Positions 12,524 to 25,559 are shown, counted from the first letter of the stretch. The stretch: 64,000 nucleotides of DNA from Copromyces sp. CBS 386.78 (GCA_030685235.1 MU839179.1:1-64000), one strand, 5' to 3'. Notes: a model not told the origin generated them from the sequence alone. A program made the numbers and translations.

Positions 12524-13087
12524 TAATTTAGGGAATTTTTTCACGTTTTTTCTTTAGCTAAGGACCACGGGGTCATTAAGGGAGTAAGGTAGTTCATTAC
12601 AAGTAGGAATAAATCAACTACTCAATTAAGTGCTATTAGTTATAAGTTTAAACCTTAAAGATAAAAAAAGAAAAAATCTCCTTCGAAATTTGGGAAGAGA
12701 AATAGGTAGCTTAGACTAAATAATACTCCTTCTTAAAAGAATATATTCGAATTCTAATCCCAAATTCGTTTTCCCGTACTAAATTCATTCTTCCTTTACT
12801 TCGTAATCCCCTCTTAAAAAGATTAACGTTTAAATTTGCTCCTTCAACCTCTCTTAAAAATCCGTTAAAGTATAATACTTTAATATTAGCTCTAATCTTT
12901 TCTAAATAATCGATAATTAGTATATAAAAATCTCTTCGTTTTTATTTTATAAATAAAATCCATTTTACAGCAAATCTACTCTCCTCTTTAAAATATTAAT
13001 TCTTATAATCTTTATATCAATTAAATTAATTTTTCTATAGTAAGGAATTAATCTTTTTTCCTATATAATATTTTCTACTTTAAATTA
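12524..13087 (+). repeat. F 5' LTR
   Basis: This 564-bp LTR pairs with 42,394-42,957. The copies differ mainly by transitions. Positions 13,088-13,123 are the start of the F internal region, ending in the TCCTA duplication of the composite. Confidence 0.9.
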
Positions 13088-13123
13088 AATAGTAATAAGG
13101 ACGAAATAAATTTTAAATTCCTA

Positions 13124-13242
13124 TATTACAGGGTGACATGTGCTATATAAGCGTGTATTCAATATTCTATCTACCAAACAGAACATAGTTCCATCTTTTG
13201 GTGGTATTACCAAGTAGGCAATGCACGCCCTTCTCCGTAACA
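13124..13242 (+). repeat. TRIM 5' LTR
   Basis: This 119-bp LTR differs from its partner at 13,506-13,624 essentially only by transitions. Confidence 0.9.
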
Positions 13243-13274
13243 TTATATTCTATTCCGCGGTGCGATACATCGTG

Positions 13275-13285
13275 GGTTCAATTCC
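13275..13285 (+). promoter_or_regulatory. Pol III B-box-like sequence inside the TRIM
   Basis: GGTTCAATTCC matches the tRNA B-box consensus GGTTCRANTCC and sits in a context resembling a tRNA T-arm, flanked by GTG and CCGC. No convincing A box is seen upstream. It could be a captured tRNA 3' half linked to priming, or chance. Confidence 0.35.
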
Positions 13286-13505
13286 CCGCAGTGACAATGT
13301 TGCAGACGGTTTTTCGGTGACCGTTCGAGACTAACATATGTCAACGATTATCGCATTGGAAAGCGCAGCGCTTTCAGGTGGTATTATATAGCCCACAGCG
13401 ACCGCAAGAGGCGGGAAGACAGCCGTAGTATCGTAGATCTTCTTAAGGGAGCGTCTCCTAGGCTGGGCTGGGGAAGGAGGACGGCCGAATTAAGAAGGGA
13501 GGTAG

Positions 13506-13624
13506 TGTCACAGGGTGACATATGCTATATAAGCGTATATTCAATATTCTATCTACCGAACAGAACATAGTTCCATCTTTTGGTAGTGTTACCAAGTAGG
13601 CAATGCACGCCCTTCTCCGTGACA
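13506..13624 (+). repeat. TRIM 3' LTR
   Basis: The better preserved copy, TGTCACAGGG to CCGTGACA. It is preceded by the polypurine tract and AG, and followed by TTAG and then the J 5' LTR. Confidence 0.9.
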
Positions 13625-13628
13625 TTAG

Positions 13629-13862
13629 TGTCATAGGCATTACCTACTCCTTGTAAATAGATAGGGGTGCTGTACTGTATTAGTGCAGCTAGCTGAGTGT
13701 AGTTGTCTGAGTGTAGTATAGCTATAGTGCCGCCCTGTGGACCTATAACTACAGGGCTTTATACTATGCCCTATATAGTTCTCGTATACGTATAAGTTCT
13801 TCTTCTAATTCCTCGCATAATAATTAATATTATACCTTAATACTTGTACGCGCCCCGTAATA
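13629..13862 (+). repeat. J 5' LTR
   Basis: 234 bp, equal in length to 21,603-21,836. RIP is light at its outer (left) edge and heavy toward the interior. Confidence 0.92.
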
Positions 13863-13899
13863 CTTTATTATATTTAACCTCGCGTTAATGCGCAATAAA

Positions 13900-16230
13900 T
13901 AATTTCAGTAAGGGTTAAGCTTAATAGGAAATTAATAGTAGTTTAGTTTTTACAAATTTTACTTCGAAGCGATTCGTATAATCGCCGATATTAAATTAAG
14001 GATTCTAGCAATTACAACGTCGAACCCTAGAAATAATAAATAAGTATTAGAGTTTTTAAAATAATAAGGGCGTAAATACCGTATTATATAATACAGTAGA
14101 AATATTTTTCTTTTAATAAGTGTTATTTAATTATTTAAGAAAGTATAATTAAGATAGTTAATAATCCAACGGGTAACGATATACGCCGAATTAATTTCGC
14201 TATAATTTTCCCCTCCCTTTTAAAGGGATACGATATATTATTAAAAATCTATAGTAATAATTTTAGCGGCCTTATAATTTCCCTAAATTTTATTAATAAA
14301 GTTTATAACTATAAGGAGGTTATAAAATTACTCTATTATTTTAATAGAAAGATTAACGCTTTTAATAAATAAGTAAAGGAAGAGTAAATTTATTATATTA
14401 AATTTGAAAACAATACTAAATCCTTCGTTAACGAGATATAGGGAAAGGAAAAGTAGTAGAAGACGGCGGAAGAGTAATTAAAAAATTAAATTAATTAATT
14501 TAATAAAATTAAAAAATAATTCGTATAATAGATTTAATTCTTATAATTATAATATAATTAAATTATTACCGAGAATACGTTTCTCTATTTAAAGGTATTA
14601 AATTTTACTTAAAATAAGACCGACTTCTAAAAAAAATTCGACATTATTATTTAAAATAATAAAGAAGATTATTAAAGTTTCTTTAAATTTAATAAAATAA
14701 TTAATAATAATACCGAATTATATAGGGCGGAATTAAAGAAGGTATTAGAGGATTTTAATATTTTACGTATCGTAAGTAAGATCGTTAACGAGGAATCTAC
14801 CTAAATATAAGAAGAAATTAAGAACTTTTAAATTCGTTTCTATTTTACCGAAGAAAATAAGATTATTATTAAAAATAATTATAGCAGTAGCCCTAGAAGA
14901 TTAAGCATAGGAACCGGCTTTAGCACCGGTAATATAAGCGGCGGTCTTAGCGATAGCGGCCTTAGAAGATCGGACATAAATACCGGTAGCTCTAATAATA
15001 TAGGCGGCGGTCCTAGCGATAATAGCCCTAGAAAATCGGGTAAGGGAAGCAGCTTCGGCTATAACAAGGCGGGCGGCGGTCCCGGAAACAAAAGATTTAA
15101 TTACCCTAGAAGCGGAGGATTTAATTATTCCGGCGGTCCTAGCGGCCCCCTTAGTAGCTCTAGCGGTCCCGGCGGTCTTAGAGGTCCCGGCGGTCCCGGC
15201 GGTCCTTACCCCCCCGCTACGGCTCTAGCCCCTATATTATATTATTATAATAAAGCGCTTTATAAAGACCTAGAGCGGTTCAAAGGTAAAGAGACCGATA
15301 TAATTAAGCGCTACAACGTTTATAATACTTAGAATTTAGAAATCCGTAATCGTTAAATCGTTAATAATTATAAGTTTCCTAACGAAATAGCGAAATTATT
15401 TTATACTATATCTTATTTAGGTAGCAAAGCGAAGATTAACATCGTAAAGTATTAAAAAACGATTTTTAATAACCCTTAACACTCTATCCTCTAAAAATAG
15501 TAAATAGGCGAAGAATTCCTAATATACTTAAATAATCGTTATATATAAAGCGATATTATATAGGTCGTAGAAACTTATTATTATAATTTAAATAAACCGG
15601 CAAATAATCTAACTACAAAGATTTTAAAACTTAATTTATTATCCTAATTAATTATTATAATTATAATACAATTACTAAAGTCTATCTTCTTTATTAAAAG
15701 GTCTCTAAATCTTTAATAAATTCAGTTTTATATTATTATATTCAACCCGTTCATAACGATTTTAAAGGATGGTACGAATTATTTAAAAGTATTTCTAAAG
15801 CCTACACTAGAGCCTCTTTACGTAACGATACTATTTAAAATATTTAAAATAGTAATAAAGGTAATAGTAATTCTAATATTAGTAATAAGGATCCTAATAC
15901 TATAGATTTAAATTATACCAAACTTATAGAAATTTATAAGGACGTTTTATAAGAGCGCTACAATAAGGGTATTTATATAAATTATAATAAGGGCAAATAT
16001 ATAGCCCGCAAATATAAGAGCTAAATTAATTACAATAATAAAAGTAAATAAACTAATTATACCGGCTTAAGTATTACAATTCGTAAAAACGCTAATACGG
16101 GTATTCTAGTCACAAACCGTACTATAACGGATACGGCTAATCCGGCCCCGGCCCCGACGGCTCTAATTGCCCTGGCAACTCCAATTCCCGCTAACTAATA
16201 GGGAAATAGAAAACCTTAAGGCTAAATTAC
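13900..16230 (+). pseudogene. J gag relic with Gly/Ser/Pro-rich linker
   Basis: This is the gag region of J. Between about 14,880 and 15,230 it holds a striking low-complexity stretch rich in Gly, Ser, Pro and Arg (for example GGPSGPLSSSSGPGGLRGPG). It survives as a GC-rich island because GGN and CCN codons offer few CpA targets. A possible zinc-knuckle remnant lies near 16,060-16,100 (KYYNS with Tyr for Cys). Stops elsewhere match former Gln and Trp codons. Confidence 0.65.
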
Positions 16231-16379
16231 GTTTAAGGGTATTCGATAGGGATATGAAAAAGGATAGAGATAAGGGTAAATAAATTAAATATTTATATAA
16301 TCGGCTATTAAAAAATAAAACCGTTTAAATTAAATAGTTTAGAATTCTATAAATAAAATATAATCCTACTATTTATATA

Positions 16380-19300
16380 TTTTTAATACCTCTAATATAA
16401 TAATAAAATAGAATATATATTATTAGTCGATTTTAAATATTTAAATAAGGCTTTTATCGACTAATCTTTCGCCGAAAAGGCCTACCTAGGATTTAAACCC
16501 TTAGAGAAACTACGACCGTTATATTTAGCCGACAGTAATTTTAAAGAATAAATAAATTAATACGTCGAAATAATAATACGGATTAATAATTATAACGAAA
16601 TTATTAAATTCTTCGTAACCAGCTTAATAGCGGACCATTTAATAATTTTAGGTTAGCCGTAACTACAACTCTATAATTTAAATATTAATTAAATAACTAA
16701 TAAGATTACTTAGAACGTAGCCTATATAAATATATATATACTTTAATTATTAAAAGTAGCGGTAATCCTAGGTACCATTCTTAAAGAAGAGGATAATAGA
16801 AAGGTCTCCGTCCCTAATAAAGCCGAAAGCGGATCCGCTCTTAAAAAAAAAGATAATAAAAAAGTCTCCGTCCTTAACGAAGCCGAGAACGGATCCGACA
16901 ACAATTCCGGCTTTAACGAATATTTTCTAACCTAAGTAACTAATATAATAAAAGCTCTTAAAGGAAATTAAATTATAATAATAGAATCCCTAATTTCTCT
17001 AGCGTACGCGGGGAAATTTAAAGAACCTTTCGGCCCTATTAGGAAGCTAACGTTAAAAAAGATTAAAGTAAAAGTACAGATTATTAACGGACGAAGGATT
17101 TAAACGATATAATAATTAGAACGAATAAAACGTACGTTCTTTCAATATTTTAAACTAATAATTAATATAGTAGCCCTAAATCTTTTAAATATTAAATTAA
17201 TTAACGCAAGAGCTTTTATACTTAATACGCGGATAAAGGGCGTTAAAATTAATTCTACTATATAAATAGAGCTCTAAGAGGCGTAGAAGGAAAGGAAAGT
17301 AGCTATTTTAATACTATCTTTATCCGAAAACGTATAGAAGGATATTATATAAGGGAGGGGAGAACTATATAAACCCTACTTTAAAAACCTTAAGGTATAC
17401 GAATTTATTAACTTTTATAAAACGGAAATTGTAAATAAAAATAAGGGAAAATAGGCCTTCTAGCCCGGCGAATCCGCGAAAGAATATATTAACCGTATAT
17501 ACGCGTTAAAAATAATAGACGGTAAGCCTTAGTAACCGACCGAAGAATAGGAGCGGAAACTAACCCCCTTAACTGAAATTAATAAAATTTATAGCATTAT
17601 AAAGGAGGATATCTAGAAGTTTATAAATAAAATTATTAAATTAAAATATACCCTAAAGGAAGTAAAAATACACTTCACAAACGAATATAAAGATCTCTCT
17701 TACATCGCTAACCTTTAAAATACTAATATAATACCCGAATATTATTCTTATAATTATAAAATCGAATTAAAATTAGGGGTAGAATTTCTACCCTATTTTA
17801 AAGAACGGCTAATATTATTATAGGAATTTAAAATTATTAAATAATAATTAGATAATAATTTAATAAAGGGATTTATTAGATTATTTACTTCCGACGTCGC
17901 CTCGTTAATATTATTAGTACGTAAACTGGGAGGCGGAGTATAAATCTATATTAATTATAAAAGTATTAACGAAATCTCGCTAAAGAATAAATATTTATTA
18001 TTATTAATTAAAGAGATTCTAAATATTATTTATAAGGCTAAGTAGTTTATAAAAGTAGATATTATCGCTACATTTAATAGACTACGTATAATTAAAAGAT
18101 ATAAATAGTTTATAACCTTTATTACGAGGTTTAACCTCTATAAATCGCTAATATATCTATTCGGTTTATTAGGGGCCCCAGCCTCTTTTTAGAACTTTAT
18201 TAACAATATTTTATATAATATCCTAAATATTTACGCGATAATTTATTTCCATAACGTTTTAATCTTTTTAAAGACCTACGAAGAATATATTAAGTACGTT
18301 AGAGAAGTATTCTAACGTTTAATTAATACAGGCTTATAAATTAATATCGATAAATATAAATTCTATATTTAGAAGATTAAATATTTGGGCTTTATTATTA
18401 TACCCGGCGGTATTAAAATAGATTTAGAAAAGGTAGAAGTAATTATTAAATAGGAAGTATTAACAATAAGGCGCTAACTATAACGTTTTTTAGGCTTTAC
18501 CAACTTCTATAGGAGGTTTATCGCTAATTTCTTACATATAAGCAAGCCGCTATATAAGTTAATAAAGAAAATAATAGATTAGAAGTAGGATAAAGAATAT
18601 AATAATGCTTTTAAAGCCTTAAAAATAGCGTTTACAACCGCGCTAGTCCTAAAAATCTATAATTAGGAAAAACCGACCGTTATTAAGGTCGACGCCTCTA
18701 ATTGGTTAACGGGCGGTATACTATTATAATTGTACGACGGTAAATTATATTTAATCGTTTACTTTTCGGCTAAGTATTCTATAATAGAATATAATTATAA
18801 TATTTATAATAAAGAGTTGCTAACTGTAATTAAAGTATTAAAAAAATAGAGACCGGAGTTAAAGGGCGCTACCTAACCTTTTAAAATTATTATAGACTAT
18901 AAAAACCTTAAAACGTTTAGTACTATAAAAAAGCTTATACTAAAATATATAAAATAATTTGAATTTTTATTTAAATTTAATTTTATAATTAAATATCAAC
19001 TAGGATTAACTAACGTTAGGCCCAACGCCCTAAACTATAAATTAGAATATATATTAAAAGATACGGAAGATAATAGGTTAAAAGTAAGAAAAAAGCCGCT
19101 TATCGACCCTTTATACTTCGATAAAAATTTATTCGAATTAATAAATATAAACGGTAAGGGTTTTATAATAAACGTTATATTAAATACGGGAGCGCCGCTT
19201 ATAATTTATATTTTAGAAGATAACTTTTAAGAGGATGAAGATAGGCTAAGTATTTATACGGACGATTTAGTAGACCGGGCTTACGCTAACTCCTTTATAA

Positions 19301-20800
19301 TAACGGATATTAAGGAAGTTATTAAATTTAGAGATCGTTAGCCAAAATATTTAAAGAAAGTATTAAAAATCCTTTTCGCCGAATATTATATAGTTAACGA
19401 TAGGATTATATTTAAGGATAGGTTAGTAATATCCTTTAACGACGAAGCGGTCTAATTAGAATTAATTTATTATATATACTCCTTAATATAGGGTAACTAC
19501 CTAGGGAGAGATAAGACGATAATATTAATATACCGTTATTTCTAGCTAAGGATAATCGTCGCGGTAAATACCTACTATAAAGCATATATACCCTATAATA
19601 AGACTAAGGCTATTAAAATATTATTAGTAAATTTCTTTAAACTATTACTTATCCTTTATACATTATAGCGCAATATTTCTATCGATTACATAATTCTATT
19701 CCCTAAATTATAACGAACAAGTAGGAGAGCAAAATACTAGCACGTATTAGTAGTTATTAATAAATTAACGAAAATACGGTACTTTATCCCTATAATGGGT
19801 TTAATAATAGAAGAGTTAGTAGATAAGTTTATCGATTGTATTTTTACCCTTTATAGCCTATTAAATACCGTAGTCTCTAATAGAAGTATTTAATTCGTCT
19901 CCGTTTTTTAAAGGCAATTATTATTACGATTAAACGTTAAATTAAAATACTCTATACCCTACTATAAGGAAATTAATAGTTAAACCGAAAAGATTAATAT
20001 AGAATTAAAATAATATTTATATACTTTTATTAATTGATCCTAAGATAATTAAGTTAATTAGCTACCTTTAGCCGAATTTTAGAATAATAATTTTAAATCG
20101 GTATTAACGGGAGTAACCCCCTTTTTCGCTAATTATAATTTTTACCCCCGTATAGGAATAGAATTATCTATATTATTACCCCTAAATATAATAGACGTAT
20201 AAAAGAAGTAGATCTTTAATATTAATTAATTAATATTATAATTTAAAGAGGTTTAAGACTTCGTTAAAATTTCTTCCTTATAAGTATAGGCTAAATACGA
20301 GGCGGCGGCGAACGAATACTATATTAATACCCCTAAATATAAGGTTAGGGATGAGGTTATATTTAATATAATTAATTATATAACGGGTAGGCCGTACGAT
20401 AAATTAGCGCCGCGTTTCGAAAGACCTTTTCGTATTATAAAGGCCAACTTATATATAGTAGAATTAGCCTTACCTAGTAATATAAAAGTTATTTATATTA
20501 TTAATATATTATAGGTTAAATTATATATTAAAGGTCTACCGGGCTAAATAGAATTAATAATTAATATTAAGGCTAATAAAACTATAATTATTATTAAAAT
20601 TAATAATTTCGAAGAAAATAAACGCTAAAAGTTTAAAGAACTTTTAAATTATTAGAAGATTAAGGGACGCTAATATTATTTAGTAAAATAATTTTACTAC
20701 CCTTTAGATTAATAGCTAATAACTAATTTCGATAATTATTATAAATTAGTCTAAAATCTTTATAAGAAACGATTAAACTTAGGACTACTATAAATCGATT
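16380..20800 (+). pseudogene. J pol relic (protease, RT, RNase H, integrase, chromodomain)
   Basis: Retropepsin begins at about 16,407 as LVDFKYLNKAFIDQSF, keeping the catalytic Asp, and ends near 16,640 with the typical HLIILGQP. RT at about 18,070-18,590 has the box region YFHNVLIF, followed by YLGFIIIPGGI and FLGFTNFYRRFI. RNase H follows to about 19,000. Integrase at about 19,480-20,200 shows VVSNRSIQF for VVSDRGSQF and retains the Glu region QTEKINIEL. The chromodomain at 20,615-20,760 reads KFKELLNY, YYLVK and YYPLD, with Trp codons turned to stops. The gene is dead. Confidence 0.8.
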
Positions 20801-21602
20801 TTAAAAAGGGATTTAAGGCTTAGCTAAAGGTAGAGGAAGCTCCTATAGAGGAAGTTTATAATAAAGAAGCCTATACTAAAGTACCCTCTCTAATCCTTAT
20901 TACAATTATTTTCAAGGCGGATAACCAGCAGGTTAGGCGGAGTATAAAATTGAATAATAAGTAAAGTAATATTAATAAGGATATAAAAAAGAAGTTCAAT
21001 ATAGTTTATTTTACGTATCTTAGCCGAATCGCCTTATAAATACCTTATTATAGTAGTAAGGGTACTATTAATAATAACCGGGAGATAATATATCTTATAG
21101 CGGACCTACGTCTCCTTTCCCCTAATAACCCAACCCCCCTAATTAATAGTTAAAGCCTATACGGTTAAAATTTTATATTGTAGTTAATAAAGGGAAGGGA
21201 GACAATTATAAGATAGAGAAAAGGTAATTATAACGATTATAAACGAGATTCGAATAGAGGGCTTCTATAATTTATAATATTAATAAAAATATAAACGTCC
21301 TTATATATTACTATACTACGGGCGTCCCTATAACACCCCTCGTCGGGGGTTAATAATAGTATAATATAAATAAAAGGTTTATAAAATTACTAAGAACGTT
21401 TTAAGCCTATTTAGGATTATTTAAAGTAATAATCGAATAGTTTTTAGGAAAAGGGTATATTTAATAATATTTTGGCTAGTATTCGACCCCTTAATAGGAA
21501 GCTTAACGCTAAGCGCTTACCCGCCTTAATATATCCTACTTTATAGATATTAATAGTTTTTAGACGGTTTTAAAGCCGGGAATTAATTTTGAAGGGGGGT
21601 AG
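20800..21602 (+). other. J post-pol region and polypurine tract
   Basis: This holds the C-terminal extension of pol to about 21,150 and then untranslated AT-rich sequence. The polypurine tract GAAGGGGGGTAG ends immediately before the 3' LTR at 21,603. Confidence 0.6.
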
Positions 21603-21836
21603 TATCACAGGCATTACCTACTCCTTATAGATAAATAGGGGTACTATATTACATTAGTACAGCCAACTGAATATAGCTATTTGAATATAGTATAGCTATA
21701 GTGCCGCCCTGTAGACCTATAACTATAGGGCTCCATACTATGCCCTATATAGTTCTCGTGTGCGTATAGGTTCCTCTTCTGGTTCTTCGTACAATAATCA
21801 ACAACGTACCTTAGTGCTTGCACGCGCCCCGTGATA
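21603..21836 (+). repeat. J 3' LTR
   Basis: 234 bp. The outer half, from about 21,680, is almost unmutated and the inner part is lightly mutated. The TCCTA duplication follows at 21,837. Confidence 0.92.
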
Positions 21837-22859
21837 TCCTAACTAAATTAATTAATACGAATTTAAAGAGTTTTCGGCCGAAATTTTTTATAAACGTTAA
21901 AACTATCCCCGCTTCCCTCGGGATATTAATTTAAAAGCCGAAAGTTAAATAATAAATAATTAATTACTTCCTTCAATAAAGAAATTTTTTATTCGATTCA
22001 ATAAAGATTTTAATTCCAAATATATACGAATTTTAAACTCTTTATCCAATTTATAATTTACTAATACCCTTCAACGAATATACTAACCCCTTTCCCCTCT
22101 TTAATTAGACTATAATTAACGCAAAATACGAAAACGAACTATTTTGAAATATTAATTCAATAAAACGATAAACTAAAAACTAGAAAATTAGTAATTTAAA
22201 TTATATAACAAATTAAAAATTATAAATTAACGATAAATAAGGAATTCCCCCCTTACTACTTCCGCCTATATTCAATATAAATATTCGTAATTTATATACC
22301 GAATTCCTCTTTAAAATAGTCGCAACCTTTTTAAAGTATATTATATTAATATTTCAAATAATTCTAACCAACCTTTTACAAATAGCTAATTTCTTATTAA
22401 AAATAAATACGGTTAGAAAGGCAATACTTATTACTTATTACAATAATAAATACCGCTAATTAAACGAAATTATAACAAGACTTCCGAATTAATATAATAC
22501 CTAATACCCTAATCGAAATACAAACACTTTAATCTAAATAATATAAAGGTACTTAAAAAATAAGAAGTATTTCGATAAAGGATACTAAATTTACCCGTCT
22601 CCAAATAACTATACTAACCTAAAATATAACCTTATACAACTACTAATATATTTTCCTCTTTATTATAATACTTTAACCTAAAGACCTTTACTTTACAATT
22701 AATTATTATTAAATATTATATTTAATACCTCTTCCTCCCTTTCCGCTCTGAAAATTTCTCCTTCCCCCAATATTTAAAAGCCTACTATACTAGGAATCTT
22801 TAACCTTACTATTCTCCTTATTAAAAATAATACTATAATTTATATTTGTAATATTAACC

Positions 22860-25500
22860 CTAAAAAAAAATTTAACGCTAAAAAAATTATTAAATATTTT
22901 AAATTCTTCGAAAAAGAAGTCGGATATACTAATTTTAATAATAATAAATTTAAAATTACTATTTAAATCGATTAATATAAAAAATAATTTAAAAACGTTA
23001 TTAAAAGTATTTTCTGCTAATTTAAAATTAATACTAATATTACTTAAGAAAACTTTACCTTAGCTTTTAAAACTGCTTATAGAACTAAGAATCCTAAGTA
23101 AACTAATAGCGTATTTACTACTTTCAAAAATTTTTATACTAAATATATCCCCGATAATAAAATAAAAATTATTAACGCTATCCTTAATTACTTTACCCTT
23201 CTCGCCTATTAGTCTTCTACTAACTGCAATAGCATTAAAAATCTAACTATTAAGAACTTCTATAAAAAATTACATATTAATACTAAATATATAATTACTA
23301 GTTTTATATATAAATCTAAGGAAAAAATTTATTAAATAAATTAAACTACCTTTACTAATAAGTTTAATAATTTTATTATTAAATAATTTAATAAAGTCGA
23401 TACCTCTAAATCCTCGGCCTCCTCTAATTCTAATAAAGAAAAAATCGTTATTAAAATGTATAAATCCTCTAAAAGAATTATTAAACTTAATAATAACGTC
23501 TCCTCCGAAAACAATAATACCCCAATTATTAAAAAAATTATTCAAATTATTACGAAGGAGCCTACTAAAAAGTAATCCGCTACTAACAAGGCTATAGATA
23601 AATTTGCTAATAACTTTAGGAAGCTAATAATCTAAATTTCCCAAAGCATTCGCTCCCCTTCCTAAATATCCCCTCTTACCCTTTAATAGCCTACTATTTA
23701 CTACCCCTTTCAAATTTAATACCCTCCTATCTAAATTAATACCGTTTAGACTAATACTATACTTATTAATAGCTTTAGTCGAAGTAGAATTCAATACCTA
23801 TTATTTAATAATTACCAATCTTCTAACGAATATTAGAAGGTTTATTATTAATATAGAAGAGATTACCTCATATATAAGTACGCTAAGAAAAATATAGACT
23901 TCATATACGGATATTACTCTTTTTAAAAGGCTTAAATTTCTAAAGGTATACCATTTATCGTCTTCTTTAGCCCTAATTACAATTATAAAAATCGTATAAA
24001 CGAAAAACTATATCGCACTACGCAAAGACAAAAAAAGGTCAAAGAACTACTAAAATCTTTAATTACTTTAGAACCGAATTATCCTACTTATTCCAACTTT
24101 AAAAATTAGGAACTTAAATAACATAAAAGTAAAAATCCTAATAAGCCCGACTACATTCCGAAATTTAATATCCTCTACCAAAATACCAAAAAAAAAGTAG
24201 GAAAAAATATAAAAATTAAAGAGGAAGAAAATATTAACTTTAATTAATATTATCTAAATTAAGAAATATAATCACTTCTATAATCCAATATTAAAGGCTC
24301 GAAAATAAATCGCTTCTATATATACTATCCTAATTAGAAATAAAGAATTCCCTAATAAATCTCTAAAGGTTATAAAATTAATTAATTCGGGAAATAAAAT
24401 CGAAATTAATATAATGAGAAAGTCTTTTCGCACTGCTATAAAAGTCTTCCTACACTGTCAGCAAAAAGGCATATGTATATAACTCCGCCAAATTTAATGT
24501 AAGAGATATAAGAGTGGGGTTGGAAATTTTGGGGTTTTTTACTCTATAAAACATTATTTATAAGGAATTTTTACCTAGCCTCTAGCGTCTTTCTAAAACT
24601 AAATACTAAAAAGGAATAAAAATTTTTCAAATTTTTACCTTTTAGTCTTAACTCTCTGCCGAGTAACGTTGCGATGTAGTCGTGGGCGCTATATTATAGA
24701 GAAAAAAATTAAAAAAATTCCAATACTACTCTTACTTACCTAAGCCTTTATATGGATAAGTTACACCTGGTTTCATTTTTTACTACAGTGTAAAAAGACT
24801 TTTATGGCAGTGCGAAAAGACGTTCTCAATATAATACCCCTAACTTCTATAATAGTCGTCGCCTTTAAAAAAACTAAGAAAACTCGGGTCTCCGAAGGTA
24901 ATTCCTCTAATAATACCCCTATATTCTCATTTATCCCCCCTATTTTAACTACTAATATAATTAAAAAAGGAATTAAATATAACGTTAATACTATAAAAGA
25001 AAAGTAACCCGTTTCTAAATTTATTATTAAAAAAGCTAAAAAAATCTATTTCTTTAACTAACTTAGAAATCTTAAAGTCTATAACAATATTACAAATCTA
25101 AAAGAACTCTACCCTATAACTACGAAATTTATAAACGCCAAAATCTCGGTTACTATTAAAAATATTATAAAATATAGCCCCGTTAATACTATAACTATTT
25201 ACTGTTAAATAAATCTACTCGCTAATACTATTTATAATAATAATTACGACCTACCCAAACTTAAATTTAAATATAATAATAATACTACCCGTAACAATAC
25301 CCCGGAAGCTAATAAATTCATTTCTATCGTCCCTAAAAGACCTATTGTACCTAAAAGACCTATTTAAATTAATACTATAAATATTAAATAGAAATCTATT
25401 CGTAACTATACTTTAATTAATTTTATTAAACTAATAAAGGAGAACGTCCAAACTATCTATAAATAAATTAATTAGCTAATACTCATTAATATTCCTTTAA
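22860..25500 (+). pseudogene. F gag relic
   Basis: A long plus-strand frame with few internal stops, mostly at former Gln/Trp codons, runs from about 22,860 with segments such as NFTLAFKTAYRTKNP and FTTFKNFYTKYIP. It is interrupted by element B at 24,416-24,827 and resumes in a compatible frame. It occupies the gag position upstream of the F protease. No zinc knuckle was recognised. Positions 21,842-22,859 are leader sequence in which I see nothing definite. Confidence 0.6.
24416..24827. mobile_element. Element B, non-autonomous DNA transposon (412 bp)
   Basis: Inverted repeats begin GAGAAAGTCTTTTCGCAC on the left and GAGAACGTCTTTTCGCAC on the right, each followed at offset 22 by a second diverged unit (ATAAAAGTCTT). 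A perfect 8-bp duplication, AATATAAT, lies at 24,408-24,415 and 24,828-24,835. There is no coding capacity, and it is inserted in the F gag relic. Confidence 0.92.
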
Positions 25501-25559
25501 AATAATAAAAAATTAATAAATTTAGGACTAAACTAATTAAGAAGGTATTATTCCGTAAT

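Larger units (their letters stand above)
13124..13624 (+). mobile_element. TRIM, miniature non-autonomous LTR retrotransposon
   Basis: Two 119-bp direct LTRs (13,124-13,242 and 13,506-13,624) begin TGTCACAGGG (first copy TATTACAGGG) and end CTCCGTGACA (first copy CTCCGTAACA). They enclose a 263-bp non-coding interior. A polypurine tract, GAAGGGAGGTAG, precedes the second LTR and closely matches the J tract GAAGGGGGGTAG. Size, structure and lack of genes fit a terminal-repeat retrotransposon in miniature. Shared ends and polypurine tract suggest it uses J-type integrase and RT. It is only lightly affected by RIP. Confidence 0.85.
13124..21836 (+). mobile_element. TRIM-Gypsy composite insertion (TRIM plus J)
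   Basis: A 501-bp TRIM (13,124-13,624) and an 8,208-bp Gypsy element J (13,629-21,836) lie in the same orientation, separated only by TTAG. The outer flanks match perfectly as a 5-bp duplication (TCCTA at 13,119-13,123 and 21,837-21,841). Neither inner edge has a matching partner: TTAGT follows the TRIM and ATTAG precedes J. The pair therefore appears to have integrated into F as one unit. TT is also what follows the TRIM 5' LTR, and AG is what precedes both 3' LTRs, so TTAG looks like unprocessed cDNA ends. Confidence 0.75.
13629..21836 (+). mobile_element. J, Ty3/Gypsy chromovirus (8,208 bp)
   Basis: Direct 234-bp LTRs (13,629-13,862 and 21,603-21,836) begin TGTCATAGGC or TATCACAGGC and end CCCCGTAATA or CCCCGTGATA. 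Gag lies at about 13,900-16,230, protease at 16,400-16,650, RT near 18,070-18,590, integrase at 19,480-20,200 and a chromodomain at 20,615-20,760, all on the plus strand. It is the right-hand part of the composite. Confidence 0.9.

Noticed and set aside
13124..13624. TRIM as an independent insertion into F
   Set aside because: Its left flank TCCTA does not recur on its right side but does recur after J, so an independent insertion does not fit.
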